Of a stretch of DNA of 64,000 nt, positions 44,754 to 54,183 are shown piece after piece. The notes beneath the pieces were generated by a model. The model had not been told where the DNA came from. It ran no database searches and saw only the letters and a list, made by a program, of their open reading frames with translations. This DNA comes from Spironucleus salmonicida. Taxonomy: Eukaryota > Fornicata > Diplomonadida > Hexamitidae. The translations under genes and the position numbers were made by a program. Numbering within the stretch: the stretch's first letter is position 1; every line of letters begins with the position of its first letter. Location of the stretch: assembly GCA_000497125.2 (NCBI GenBank), contig CM035317.1, forward strand, positions 1,266,001 through 1,330,000, given 5' to 3'.

Positions 44754-45778
44754 TTTATGGAAAGAAAATTAACAAATAAAAATATACTATAATAAATAAT
44801 TTTTATAAAAAACGTATGCTAATAGCATTTACTTAACTGTACTACTAATATGTTAATGGAAATATGAATTAGAAAGCAATAATCAAAGTATATAACTACA
44901 CTATTTCTCTTTATAGTGTCCACTCTTTACTTTATAAATAAAATATCGCTGAATTTAAACGGTGCGTTATACAGATATCCGAAACATAAAGATATGGGAT
45001 AGATATTAAAATTTATTAGACTAGTATAATTAATACATATTTAGTAATTGACTAAAAATATATAAATAATATATTGTGATTATTCGTCCAATTTTAATAT
45101 ATTTAAAATATAATTAAGTCATCCATTTTATGACTCTGAAATAAGTAAATATAACAAGTAAATACGTATTAATCTCATAAAACGTATATCTGTAAAAATA
45201 AATTTATTAATACGACTACTAGTTATTTTAGTCAATTTTATGTAAGTAAACTATAAAACAGCTAAATTTTAACAAATTATTATTATAGGATAAACTTAAG
45301 CTTATTTGTATCAATATATAATATATAGAAAAATTATGTAATTTAAACCATATATCAACTTTTACATCACTTCATGCTAAACTTATTTAGTAAAATCATC
45401 AAATATGTTATGCATTTTTTAATTACTAGCATATCATATAATAATTATAACTAATTAGAGATATTTCCAACACAAATTATCTATGAGAAAATAGAGTTGG
45501 TATCTGATATACTTATACATAAATGCCATAGTTTACAGTATGTAAACTAAACATCATCATTTTAATGAATTTCACTCTTTATTTTTAATATATTAATTCA
45601 AAAAGATATCTTGTTTTATTCTGTAATTGTGAATTAGCTGATTAAAATAATATTTATTTGACGATATAATAATTAAGATTTATTACAATAAAATGCAAAT
45701 AATAGATTATTACGATAGATTAATAATATAATAATATAAGAAATATTTCACTTCTTTTTTGCTTTCCACTTCTCTGCA
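44754..45778. other. AT-rich intergenic spacer
   Basis: About 1 kb, very AT-rich, no gene recognised. The last 15 bases hold the eIF5A promoter element. Confidence 0.55.
45766..45772 (+). promoter_or_regulatory. CCACTTC variant of the upstream element (eIF5A)
   Basis: TTTCCACTTCTC lies 6 bases before the ATG at 45779, a one-base variant of CCACTCC. Confidence 0.35.
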
Positions 45779-46234
45779 ATGTCTGCATCTGGAGATCCAT
45801 CTTATCCTAAGGCTGCTGGTGAACTTGGTAAGGGAGACTATATCGTAATCTAGGATAAATTTCCTTGCAAGATTTCTGAATATTCTTCATCGAAAACTGG
45901 TAAGCACGGTCATGCCAAAGCTTCTATTACTGCAATTGATATCTTCACCGGTAAGAAATATGAAGATTCTTGCCCTACTTCCCATAATGTTAACTGCCCT
46001 CACGTTTTCACATTCAATTATTAAATGACATCCTATGACGATGAATATATTCAGTATATTGATGATGCTGGTATTGAAGGCGAAATCTAGAGACCTACTT
46101 TCCCTGAAGGTCTTGATACTCAACTTGTTGAAGCTTTTGAGACTGCTATGAACGATTCTATCAATATTGTTATCACTGTTTAGACTGCTATGGGCACTTG
46201 CTAGGTCATGTCTTTCAGAACCGATAGAAACTGA
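45779..46234 (+). CDS. Translation factor eIF5A
   Basis: 151 aa. It rescues stalled ribosomes and aids termination. The hypusine loop [13 protein letters not shown] is intact, with the modified Lys in TGKHGHAK near residue 47. [12 protein letters not shown] and the C-terminal OB fold are present. Gln codons include TAA/TAG. A pyrimidine-rich leader with CCACTTC precedes the start. Codon use is more even than in neighbours, as expected for a highly expressed gene. Confidence 0.96.
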
Positions 46235-46369
46235 CTTAATATTTAATTAACTAACTTTTATTTACTATTTTAACTCATGAGCTTTATTGTTTTTATCTTT
46301 TATATTTAGTTTTAAAAATTGTATTTATAATAATATTATATAATAGTTATGTTTATTTATTCCGCTAAA

Positions 46370-46804
46370 ATGACTTATATTTAAACAATTTTTGGTCAGT
46401 AAAACTTCTTTTTCTTAGTAGATTATACTCTAACAGCATTATAAATAGCATAACTTATAACCAGGTTCTACCCGTCGCGCAGCGCTGGGGAGGTGGTGAT
46501 CCACAACGGCCCAACAGTGATATCTTAGGAGGACCGCCTGGCGGAGCTCTGTGTGAACTCGGAGTCCCAGTGGTCCGTACACTTCAGGGTGCTGGTAGGC
46601 ACGGACGAGTTTTCTTAGCCGGTCCACTTAGAGTTCTTCTCAGACGCTGATGACCAAGAGTTGCTGCTAGCCCAGGCCCGTGAGGAACTGTAGCAGAAAG
46701 TAATGACCTATATGTAGCAGTAGGCGGAAGATGAGGAAAAGAAAAAAGATGAGGAGTAGAAAGCGGCCTTCGAGGCGGCGCAGGCAAAAAGTAAAAAGAA
46801 GTGA
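46370..46804 (+). CDS. 144-aa protein with acidic/Lys-rich tail, unrecognised
   Basis: Starts at AAAATG (MTYIQTIFGQQNFFFL). The first 34 codons are AT-rich and hydrophobic. From 46473 the sequence becomes GC-rich exactly where the inverted-repeat arm begins. The arm part has EVVIHNGPTVISQEDRLAEL, then a long helical tail (EEKKKDEEQKAAFEAAQ). Its end is 2 bases from the opposing MsrB stop. Because composition changes at the arm edge, the N-terminus may be a fortuitous fusion. TAG is used for Gln in the GC-rich part too. Confidence 0.55.
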
Positions 46805-46806
46805 GG

Positions 46807-47211
46807 TCATTCGAATATCTTTTTCTGGCCGTCTGGACCCGCATACTGCACGCTAACTGCGTTGATACAATAACGTACGTCCTTGGGGTTGCCGAAGTGC
46901 TCGCCATCGAAACGATGACCGAGGTGTGCGTCACACTGAGCGCAGCGTACCTCGGTCCGTTTCCTTCCACCAGAGGTATCCACCAGCTCTTTGAGGTTAG
47001 ATTCATCGCCCTTCCAGAAGGCAGGCCAGCCGCACTTCGCATCGAACTTGGCGGCGCCCGGGAAGAGGGAGGCCTAACACACCGTGCATAGAAAATCTCC
47101 AGTAGAAGGCAGCGACTTGAATACATCATAGTTAGCCGAGAACGGTGGTTCAGTTGCGGCCTGCTGCGTGACGGCGATCGCGAGCTGAGAAAGATGGTTA
47201 GGTAAACTCAT
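46807..47211 (-). CDS. Methionine sulfoxide reductase B (left copy)
   Basis: 134 aa. Identical to the right copy at 50866. It reduces methionine-R-sulfoxide. FLCTVCQASLF and VRCAQCDAHLGH give the two zinc-binding CxxC pairs, FDAKCGWPAFW is the family's core and RYCINA carries the catalytic Cys. One Gln next to the first CxxC is TAG, so the gene is adapted to this code. Divergent from the membrane gene at 47331, sharing a 119-base promoter region. Confidence 0.93.
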
Positions 47212-47216
47212 AATGG

Positions 47217-47224
47217 AGGAGTGG
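47217..47224 (-). promoter_or_regulatory. CCACTCCT upstream element (left MsrB)
   Basis: CCACTCCT lies 5 bases before the MsrB ATG on the minus strand. Confidence 0.4.
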
Positions 47225-47330
47225 TCACAGATATGTTAGTATACGTAGGTAGCTGTGCCGGTTTTGTTAGGGGTACAAAAAGTATACAACGGAATCGTAT
47301 ACCTGGCAGTCTTGGACTAGGCGACCGCGC

Positions 47331-47720
47331 ATGCTTTACTCAGCCCTCCTCTTCTCCCCACTCCTAATGCGCTCCCGCAGCCGTACAGCATCCTTCCATG
47401 CAGCAGCTCTGCTCCCAATTATCTCTCTATTATTCCTCGCAGCGGCCGGTGGCGTCACTTGGCACCTCGGTACGGCACTACCCGACTGCATCAGTAAGTT
47501 CTGTGCCCTTTATGGAGAAGTGGAATTATCCCTACAGGTGTGCCCGGCGGAGGACCAGGCAAAATATAACCGCACACGCACCATGTACTACCAGGCCATA
47601 GTCCTAGACATCAGCTTTGCCTGCGCCACGGTTATTTTTTACATGCTCTGGGTTCTCGTCCGCCGCGGGAACCCATCTCTCGAGCGCTTCCTCCTGGACA
47701 AGCAGGCTGAACTAGACTGA
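47331..47720 (+). CDS. 129-aa two-pass membrane protein (left copy)
   Basis: A hydrophobic start (MLYSALLFSPLLM) is followed by one clear segment (AALLPIISLLFLAAAGGVTW). A Cys-containing loop (CISKFCALYG, VCPAED) precedes a second segment (FACATVIFYMLWVLV), and a charged tail ends KQAELD. The loop cysteines could form disulfides on the outside. No family recognised. Identical copy at 50357. Confidence 0.7.
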   Translation: MLYSALLFSPLLMRSRSRTASFHAAALLPIISLLFLAAAGGVTWHLGTALPDCISKFCALYGEVELSLQVCPAEDQAKYNRTRTMYYQAIVLDISFACATVIFYMLWVLVRRGNPSLERFLLDKQAELD

Positions 47721-47741
47721 GTATATTTTAAGCTAACAAAA

Positions 47742-47948
47742 TCATATCACCTCGAAACAAAGCCCAAAATCCTTTCCATCACTGAATACCACTCCTCCAA
47801 GGCCGTTTAGAGAAAGTCCAGCAAAAACTTGCAGTCGATCGCTGAAACTAAACCCTGATATAATACTTCCTTACTGAACCTGGATTCTAATTTCTTCGAA
47901 TCTCTTACATTAAAATTTCTCATTAAATAATTATTCATCAAAAAGCAT
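47742..47948 (-). CDS. Possible C-terminal gene fragment in the spacer
   Basis: 68 codons from an internal ATG (MLFDEQLFNEKF). The frame is open much further upstream without an ATG (TDKLNVLKIFNGTISIKIKG). Beta-rich, ending DGKDFGLCFEVI. A similar ending, FGSFCLEINYV, occurs in the fragment at 48154 on the other strand, so both look like remnants of related beta-sandwich proteins. No start or promoter is evident. Confidence 0.35.
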
Positions 47949-48153
47949 ATTAGACCATTTCCCCTTAATTTTGATACTTATTGTTCCATTAAAAATTTTT
48001 AATACATTCAACTTGTCTGTAAATTCAAAAATTTATTAAATTTTACTGTTAGACAATATAGTTTCCAAAAAATACTACTGATAATGCAAGAACAGACTTT
48101 ACTTTGATTTGCTAAATTAATAACCAATAGTATATTTTTAATACTTTCTTTGA

Positions 48154-48444
48154 ATTTTAACAGATTTTTTTTCGAAAACTGCTTAAATTGTTGATAAAGT
48201 TGGAATTGAAAAGTATGAAAATTGTGATTTAATTTATTACCCTATAGAAAATGAATATGAGTAAGAAGATTTATTTAAGGTAGTTGATGAATGCTCGACT
48301 TCTATTTATACATTTGTTTTTGTTGAGTAGCTCAGTTTTACTACATTTGGGTTAACATTATTGAGTTCAGGTACTAACTTATAGAAGGAGAAGAAATTTG
48401 GATCATTTTGCTTAGAAATTAATTATGTTAACTTATATGGGTGA
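48154..48444 (+). pseudogene. Coding fragment without a start
   Basis: 96 codons open between two TGAs, with clear protein-like sequence (IVDKVGIEKYENCDLIYYPI, FGSFCLEINYVNLYG) but no ATG. It might be the 3' exon or remnant of a larger gene. It resembles the minus-strand fragment at 47742 at its C-terminus. Confidence 0.4.
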
Positions 48445-48553
48445 AAGTTCATTTAACAAAATTAGATAAGATATTATATTATAGTAATCAATATATAAGC
48501 TAAATTTCTCTTTAAAATGATTATGTTCGTAACGAACCTTTTAGTATTATAAA

Positions 48554-50185
48554 ATGTTTGTACTGACACTATAACATTTACAAAACTGCCCAACATTAAA
48601 CTAATCCTCTCATATAGATTTTTATGGCTTTTACATCAACGACACACATATTTAACTTGAAATTCCAACCAAATTCCCAGAAATTAAAATTTCAGAGTTT
48701 CCTGATATGAGTAACGCGATGAAGTTTATATAAAGTGGAAAAGATGGATCATTCTATTGTTATAACGAAAACTCTAAATTTTAACGACTAGATGCTTGTA
48801 ATATCTTAACTATTTAATTTCCAGAAGCTAACTTCATTCATACACTTGTTGAGAAGGATGGTGTATTTTTCGAGATCAAAAATTTTTACTATGAAACATT
48901 CCATAATATTGGTAATTTTGAAATAATTTCTGAAGTGCTCTTTTTAGGAGACGAGATTATCGCGAAAATACCATAATTAAGTACAAACTTGAAGTTCCAA
49001 ATAGATACAATCGGATATTTTATATAAAATACCCTTATTCAAACTGCGTATTGCAATAGTCAATAGATACCTGTTGTAGATGCTAAAATAACATTCTCAA
49101 ACCTGTGTAAAACGATATAATTTACACTTTTGAACGGTTAGAATGTAGATTTTTAGCTCAAATTAGAGAATACAGTTTACTATAACTATATATATTCTCC
49201 TGGAGATATTAAAACTAATCTCATAGTTGGATTAGGTGATGTATGTAAAATTGTATAAGAACATATTTTCGAAGCCTTAAAGTCTAATTTTTCATGCCCT
49301 AAAAATTAAACTTTAATTGAAGATACCTGCATTTTAGATTGTCTTTTAGAAAATAATTGCCCTTCCATCTGTCCTGAAAACCACGAGAACATCGACGGCG
49401 CTTGTTATGATTGCGGGATAAATGGTCATTTAGTGGAAGGATAATGTGAACAAATCGAATGCGAAGTAGGTCAAGTCCTTATTTAGGGGGAATGTACAGA
49501 ATTAGAATGTGGCGAATTTGAGGAGTGGAATGGAGCTTAATGTATCGCTATAATATGCAAGAAATATTCAATAATTATAGACCATAGTTGTGTTGAGTGC
49601 GATCTTGACGAAATAGTAAATGGAAATAAGTGTTAGAAGCTCATTTGTGGAGACTTTGAAATTATACATTAGCATATTTGCATCAGTTGTGGTATAGGCG
49701 AACTAGTGGAAAATGGTTATTGTGTAGAAATTATATGCAAAGAAAATTAAGAACTATTAGGGGATTAGTGTCAAGATATTGTTTGTGGAAATAACCAAAT
49801 ACTCGAAAATGGAATGTGCGTAAGCTGTGCTGAAAATGAAATTATTGTATTAGGAAAATGCAAGGAAAATCCGTGTAAAGAAGGTTAGTAGTTAATAGGC
49901 ATTTTCTGTGTAGACCCAACGTGCCCTATAGGTACAGTATTTTAAAACGGAAAGTGTGAGCAAATCATATGTGATATCGGTTGGATTTTAGTTGGTAATA
50001 GATGTGAGCCCATATTGTGTTAGGAGGGTGAGATTTTCATCAACGGGTAGTGCATAGAAAACGAAATTGAGGCATGTGAAGAAGGATAAATTTTTGAGGA
50101 TGGTGAATGTGTTGATGGAGCAGTAGCTATAGGAGTAGTCTTGGGGCTGATTGGAGTAATTGGTGCACTCGGAAATCTAGTTTGA
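48554..50185 (+). CDS. Cysteine-rich surface protein, long form
   Basis: 543 aa, starting at AAAATG (MFVLTLQHLQNCPTL). An N-terminal beta domain of about 250 residues resembles that of the 391-aa protein at 37136: both have NCP near residue 12 and share YSPGDIKTN/YTPGDESIN and a closing ..FEA..SNFSCP. About 13 Cys-rich repeats follow (CEVGQVLIQGECTE, CKENQELLGDQCQ). It ends in a hydrophobic tail-less stretch (VAIGVVLGLIGVIGALGNLV). It is the same family with roughly twice as many repeats. Probably GPI-anchored or tail-less surface protein. Confidence 0.85.
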
Positions 50186-50356
50186 TTTGAGTTTCTTTAT
50201 TTACCCCCATTACATATAGACTCTTTTGAGTTGAAGAACTGTAACTTTAGTCTAAATTAATTTATAAGTTTGTTGTAATTATACCTCGTCATAGGTTTTA
50301 AATAATATACTACAACTAATACCACTAATTTTTTAATTTGTTAGCTTAAAATATAC

Positions 50357-50746
50357 TCAGTCTAGTTCAGCCTGCTTGTCCAGGAGGAAGCGCTCGAGAG
50401 ATGGGTTCCCGCGGCGGACGAGAACCCAGAGCATGTAAAAAATAACCGTGGCGCAGGCAAAGCTGATGTCTAGGACTATGGCCTGGTAGTACATGGTGCG
50501 TGTGCGGTTATATTTTGCCTGGTCCTCCGCCGGGCACACCTGTAGGGATAATTCCACTTCTCCATAAAGGGCACAGAACTTACTGATGCAGTCGGGTAGT
50601 GCCGTACCGAGGTGCCAAGTGACGCCACCGGCCGCTGCGAGGAATAATAGAGAGATAATTGGGAGCAGAGCTGCTGCATGGAAGGATGCTGTACGGCTGC
50701 GGGAGCGCATTAGGAGTGGGGAGAAGAGGAGGGCTGAGTAAAGCAT
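50357..50746 (-). CDS. 129-aa two-pass membrane protein (right copy)
   Basis: Identical to the product at 47331: two hydrophobic segments around a Cys-containing loop. The stop lies 20 bases from the inner arm edge. Confidence 0.7.
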   Translation of the reverse strand: MLYSALLFSPLLMRSRSRTASFHAAALLPIISLLFLAAAGGVTWHLGTALPDCISKFCALYGEVELSLQVCPAEDQAKYNRTRTMYYQAIVLDISFACATVIFYMLWVLVRRGNPSLERFLLDKQAELD

Positions 50747-50852
50747 GCGCGGTCGCCTAGTCCAAGACTGCCAGGTATACGATTCCGTTGTATACTTTTT
50801 GTACCCCTAACAAAACCGGCACAGCTACCTACGTATACTAACATATCTGTGA

Positions 50853-50860
50853 CCACTCCT
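50853..50860 (+). promoter_or_regulatory. CCACTCCT upstream element (right MsrB)
   Basis: CCACTCCT lies 5 bases before ATG 50866. Confidence 0.4.
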
Positions 50861-50865
50861 CCATT

Positions 50866-51270
50866 ATGAGTTTACCTAACCATCTTTCTCAGCTCGCGAT
50901 CGCCGTCACGCAGCAGGCCGCAACTGAACCACCGTTCTCGGCTAACTATGATGTATTCAAGTCGCTGCCTTCTACTGGAGATTTTCTATGCACGGTGTGT
51001 TAGGCCTCCCTCTTCCCGGGCGCCGCCAAGTTCGATGCGAAGTGCGGCTGGCCTGCCTTCTGGAAGGGCGATGAATCTAACCTCAAAGAGCTGGTGGATA
51101 CCTCTGGTGGAAGGAAACGGACCGAGGTACGCTGCGCTCAGTGTGACGCACACCTCGGTCATCGTTTCGATGGCGAGCACTTCGGCAACCCCAAGGACGT
51201 ACGTTATTGTATCAACGCAGTTAGCGTGCAGTATGCGGGTCCAGACGGCCAGAAAAAGATATTCGAATGA
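50866..51270 (+). CDS. Methionine sulfoxide reductase B (right copy)
   Basis: 134 aa, identical to the left copy. Zinc CxxC pairs, GWPAFW core and catalytic RYCINA are all present, so both copies should be active. Lying within a duplicated arm gives two doses of the gene. Confidence 0.93.
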
Positions 51271-51272
51271 CC

Positions 51273-51604
51273 TCACTTCTTTTTACTTTTTGCCTGCGCC
51301 GCCTCGAAGGCCGCTTTCTACTCCTCATCTTTTTTCTTTTCCTCATCTTCCGCCTACTGCTACATATAGGTCATTACTTTCTGCTACAGTTCCTCACGGG
51401 CCTGGGCTAGCAGCAACTCTTGGTCATCAGCGTCTGAGAAGAACTCTAAGTGGACCGGCTAAGAAAACTCGTCCGTGCCTACCAGCACCCTGAAGTGTAC
51501 GGACCACTGGGACTCCGAGTTCACACAGAGCTCCGCCAGGCGGTCCTCCTAAGATATCACTGTTGGGCCGTTGTGGATCACCACCTCCCCAGCGCTGCGC
51601 GACG
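51273..51604 (-). pseudogene. 5'-truncated copy of the gene at 46370
   Basis: Only the arm-encoded 110 codons remain. Upstream of 51604 the frame continues into AT-rich flank without an ATG nearby. Probably not expressed as the original protein. Confidence 0.65.
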
Positions 51605-51707
51605 TAGCGAATATAGTTTTACATAAAAAGGTTTTATAACATATGTTGATAAATTTATAATAGTATTAATATATTTTATAAATATATAACAATAGCTTCT
51701 TAATGTA

Positions 51708-51944
51708 TCACACCTCGAGCATGCTAGTGTTCGGGGTGGTCATTGATACAAGCTATACAGGGTAACGTGGTAGCTTCTTGAGTTACTAACGCCTTTAAAA
51801 TTGGGTACTCACGTAACCCAACACCACGAATAACAAGATCAACCCTACCGCTATCAATAATATCCATCCTTCATAATAATTGTCGTCCTTACTACTGTCA
51901 CTACTACTGTCATCACTACCTGTTGAGCCTTCTCCATCTCCCAT
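51708..51944 (-). CDS. 78-aa single-pass membrane protein with acidic N-terminus
   Basis: Starts MGDGEGSTGSDDSSDSSKDD, then a transmembrane segment (WILLIAVGLILLFVVLGYV) and a basic cytosolic-type tail (QRRQQLKKLPRYP). Charge distribution suggests a type III or type I orientation with the acidic Ser-rich end outside. Function unknown. CCACTCC element directly upstream. Confidence 0.7.
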
Positions 51945-51950
51945 GAAATA

Positions 51951-51958
51951 TGGAGTGG
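51951..51958 (-). promoter_or_regulatory. CCACTCCA upstream element (gene at 51708)
   Basis: CCACTCCA on the minus strand, 6 bases before the ATG at 51944. Confidence 0.45.
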
Positions 51959-52120
51959 TAAAAATTGATTGATTTATTTATTAATATAATATTTATTACT
52001 AATCAATCAAAAATATACTATACCTTTTAAATATAATTAAATTTCAGATATTAACTAAATTGATTTACAAAAGATTAAAAAATAGGAATATCTCTTTTAT
52101 TAATATTTCTACAAATTTTA

Positions 52121-52756
52121 TCACTCTAATCGGATATCATCTACAGACATACCTGTAATTTAACTTAATAGGTAAACAGATTAGTGTTTAAACAATTCTT
52201 ATGACTCAGATGTAGATTCATTTGGATCTGAAACCTCTTATATTTAATAATTACTAAAAATATTATTTTTAACTTCATACTTTGGCGTTGGTATTAGGTT
52301 ATGTTAAGAAACTCTACTCATTAATAATGATTAAACATCAACAGAGCTATTTTCAGCATCATCCTCAGTAACTTAATACACCTTTTCGATGTTAAGCTTA
52401 AGTTATTTTTTATACTTCTTAGTCTTAACAATAGGTTATATTAATACTTCATCTGTAGATAATTATTATTCAATTTCTTCTGTAATAATATTGATTTAAT
52501 CTGTAATTTATTCAATTTGTAAAGTACTGTCCTTATTTTTTAATTCAATTTATGAATTCATAAAAGTCCCCTAAACAAGAAAACTTGAAGTATTATTAGA
52601 TCTATAAAGATTATTTCTAGTTAAAGGCGTTAATGTATTTTTTGAAGTTGTTTATGATTAGCTCTACTTCTTATTAGTTGTAAAATGTACACGTGACTTT
52701 GTTAACGGTTACAGAGGTACAAAAGATATTTATGTGATATGAAGGTTACGACTCAT
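52121..52756 (-). CDS. 211-aa Gln/Ser-rich protein, unrecognised
   Basis: Starts at AAAAATG (MSRNLHITQISFVPLQP). A basic Thr/Lys-rich N-terminus is followed by an Ile/Glu/Gln coiled-coil-like stretch (IEQITDQINIITEEIEQQL), a KTKKYKKQLKLN patch and a Ser/Glu-rich end. Many TAA Gln codons. A 19-codon upstream frame overlaps its start. No family recognised. Confidence 0.6.
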
Positions 52757-52812
52757 TTTTCAGTAATAATTATAATATAATTATTTACAGAATATGATTG
52801 AAAGGATGACAT
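52753..52812 (-). promoter_or_regulatory. Upstream open reading frame (19 codons) for the gene at 52121
   Basis: An AAAATG-started frame (MSSFQSYSVNNY) ends with TGA that overlaps the main ATG as ATGA. It could couple or repress translation of the 211-aa protein. Confidence 0.4.
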
Positions 52813-53207
52813 TTTGTTTTATATTTATTTATTTAATTATATTATCAGTCTTTCAATGGTTTTATATTACGGATATATTTTCTTATCATAATTTAGTATA
52901 ATTTATCGCAAAATTAATCAATCTTTGATATCAGTTTTACTATATATAGAAATATAATTTTTTAGTATAGAGTTTTCTGTAAATATTTTTGATATGCAAT
53001 TAATTTTTTAATATTATAATTTGTTCTTTAGTTAACACTATTGATTTACAAAATATAATGTTTATTTAAAAAATATAATATTGGCATGAAATGAATTATT
53101 TAGCCGTAATGTAATTTTTTGCTAAATTATAACTGGGTATAGTAAGCCATCATAGTTTATTAAGATTAATGAAGATATGATAACATTTAAATAATCTATT
53201 TTATAAA
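52813..53207. other. AT-rich intergenic spacer
   Basis: No gene recognised. Ends abruptly at a GC-rich block near 53208. Confidence 0.55.
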
Positions 53208-53569
53208 GATCGCGCGAGTATTGCCCAACGTGAAAGACGCCGCGGGACCTGCGGCAGAAAGCGGAGCGCCAGCAGGCCCACCAACTCGCGGTGGTGGCGT
53301 CCGCAACAGGGTCTCCATCGTTTTTGGTCCGTGAGCGCTCTCTGCCTCACACAAGGTCGAGGTGGGCTGGCACCTGCCCTGCTTCGGTGTCGCACTTCTG
53401 GGGAGAAGGTCCCGGAGGTGGTGAGACCGGGAGACAGCTGCTGGCGCTGCGTGGATGGCTGAGAGTGGCTCGAGCGTCCGGCGGTTCATTTGGGACCCTG
53501 GAGTACCCGGCCGTATGCACAAAGGTCGCTCCGAAGGCGCCAGAATACATATATAACTGCAGCCACAAA
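53208..53569. other. GC-rich block without a clear gene
   Basis: Composition changes sharply from very AT-rich to GC-rich at about 53208. Several frames are open on both strands, as GC-rich DNA allows, but none has a convincing start and protein-like sequence. A TATATAA-like stretch occurs just before the gene at 53570. Confidence 0.4.
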
Positions 53570-53827
53570 ATGGAGGAGGCGCTGCTGGCTCGCATATCGG
53601 CACAGAACGAGGCCCTGGAGGCCCAGGTGGCGGCCCAGACGCTGCAGCTTACCGCACTGCAGCATGGCCGCAAGGGCCAGGCCGCGGCAGGGGTGTTCCG
53701 CCAGAACGCCCTCCTGCAGGCGCAGAACCGGGAGCTCCAGGACAAGGTGCTGGCGCGGGAGGCGGAAAGCCACGCGCTCAGGCAGCAGCTCCACGCGCTG
53801 CAGCGTGGGGGTGCGGCGGTGGAGTGA
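53570..53827 (+). CDS. 85-aa coiled-coil protein
   Basis: Starts at CAAAATGG. Continuous Ala/Gln/Leu/Glu heptads (ARISAQNEALEAQVAAQTLQ, NRELQDKVLAREAESHALRQ) predict a parallel coiled coil. All Gln are CAG, unlike the AT-rich genes. It may be a small cytoskeletal or ciliary adaptor. Converges on the gene at 53866, 38 bases away. Confidence 0.65.
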   Translation: MEEALLARISAQNEALEAQVAAQTLQLTALQHGRKGQAAAGVFRQNALLQAQNRELQDKVLAREAESHALRQQLHALQRGGAAVE

Positions 53828-53865
53828 GGGACGCATTCACTGGCAGCGGGCGAGCGCTGGCGCCG

Positions 53866-54075
53866 TCACGGCTCCTCCTCCTGGTCCAGGATGATGACGT
53901 CCTGCAGGTACAGCTTGGTGGGCTCGCGCAGCTCGTAGAGGTCCCGGCCGCCGCTCACCTTCTGGTACACGACGATCTGACGCAGGTACTCGTCCTCCAT
54001 CAGCGCCTCCAGGCTCCCGCAGGACCTGCTCTTCTGCCGGGACAGCCGGGCACGCCACGGTCGTCTGGCCTCCAT
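53866..54075 (-). CDS. 69-aa protein, unrecognised
   Basis: Starts MEARRPWRARLSRQKSRSCG: an Arg-rich head, then a helix (LEALMEDEYLRQIVVYQKV) and ELREPTKLYLQDVIILDQEEEP. GC-rich. Reverse-strand GC-rich frames exist but are less protein-like. No family recognised. Confidence 0.55.
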   Translation of the reverse strand: MEARRPWRARLSRQKSRSCGSLEALMEDEYLRQIVVYQKVSGGRDLYELREPTKLYLQDVIILDQEEEP

Positions 54076-54183
54076 TCTGGTGAGAGGGGCCCTCTGGAAG
54101 AAACCGGAAACCGATTTCGGAATGTGGTACGGAAGTGCGCCCGCTCCCTTTCGGGTGCGCTGGAAGGGAAGTGAGGAAGTCGC

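Larger units (their letters stand above)
46473..47740. repeat. Left arm of a 1.27 kb inverted repeat (GC-rich)
   Basis: Matches the reverse complement of 50337-51604 over 1268 bases; positions sum to 98077. I saw no differences. It holds the 3' part of the gene at 46370, a complete MsrB gene and a complete membrane-protein gene. It is a GC-rich block in AT-rich surroundings. Confidence 0.95.
47741..50336. other. Spacer of the 1.27 kb inverted repeat
   Basis: 2596 bases of AT-rich single-copy DNA. It holds two facing gene fragments on the left and a complete cysteine-rich surface-protein gene at 48554-50185. Confidence 0.9.
50337..51604. repeat. Right arm of a 1.27 kb inverted repeat (GC-rich)
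   Basis: Inverted copy of 46473-47740. The outer edge cuts the gene that is complete on the left at 46370. Confidence 0.95.

Noticed and set aside
53196-53745. Several long GC-rich frames on both strands
   Set aside because: GC-rich DNA has few stops. None has good start context or recognisable sequence except the coiled-coil gene at 53570.
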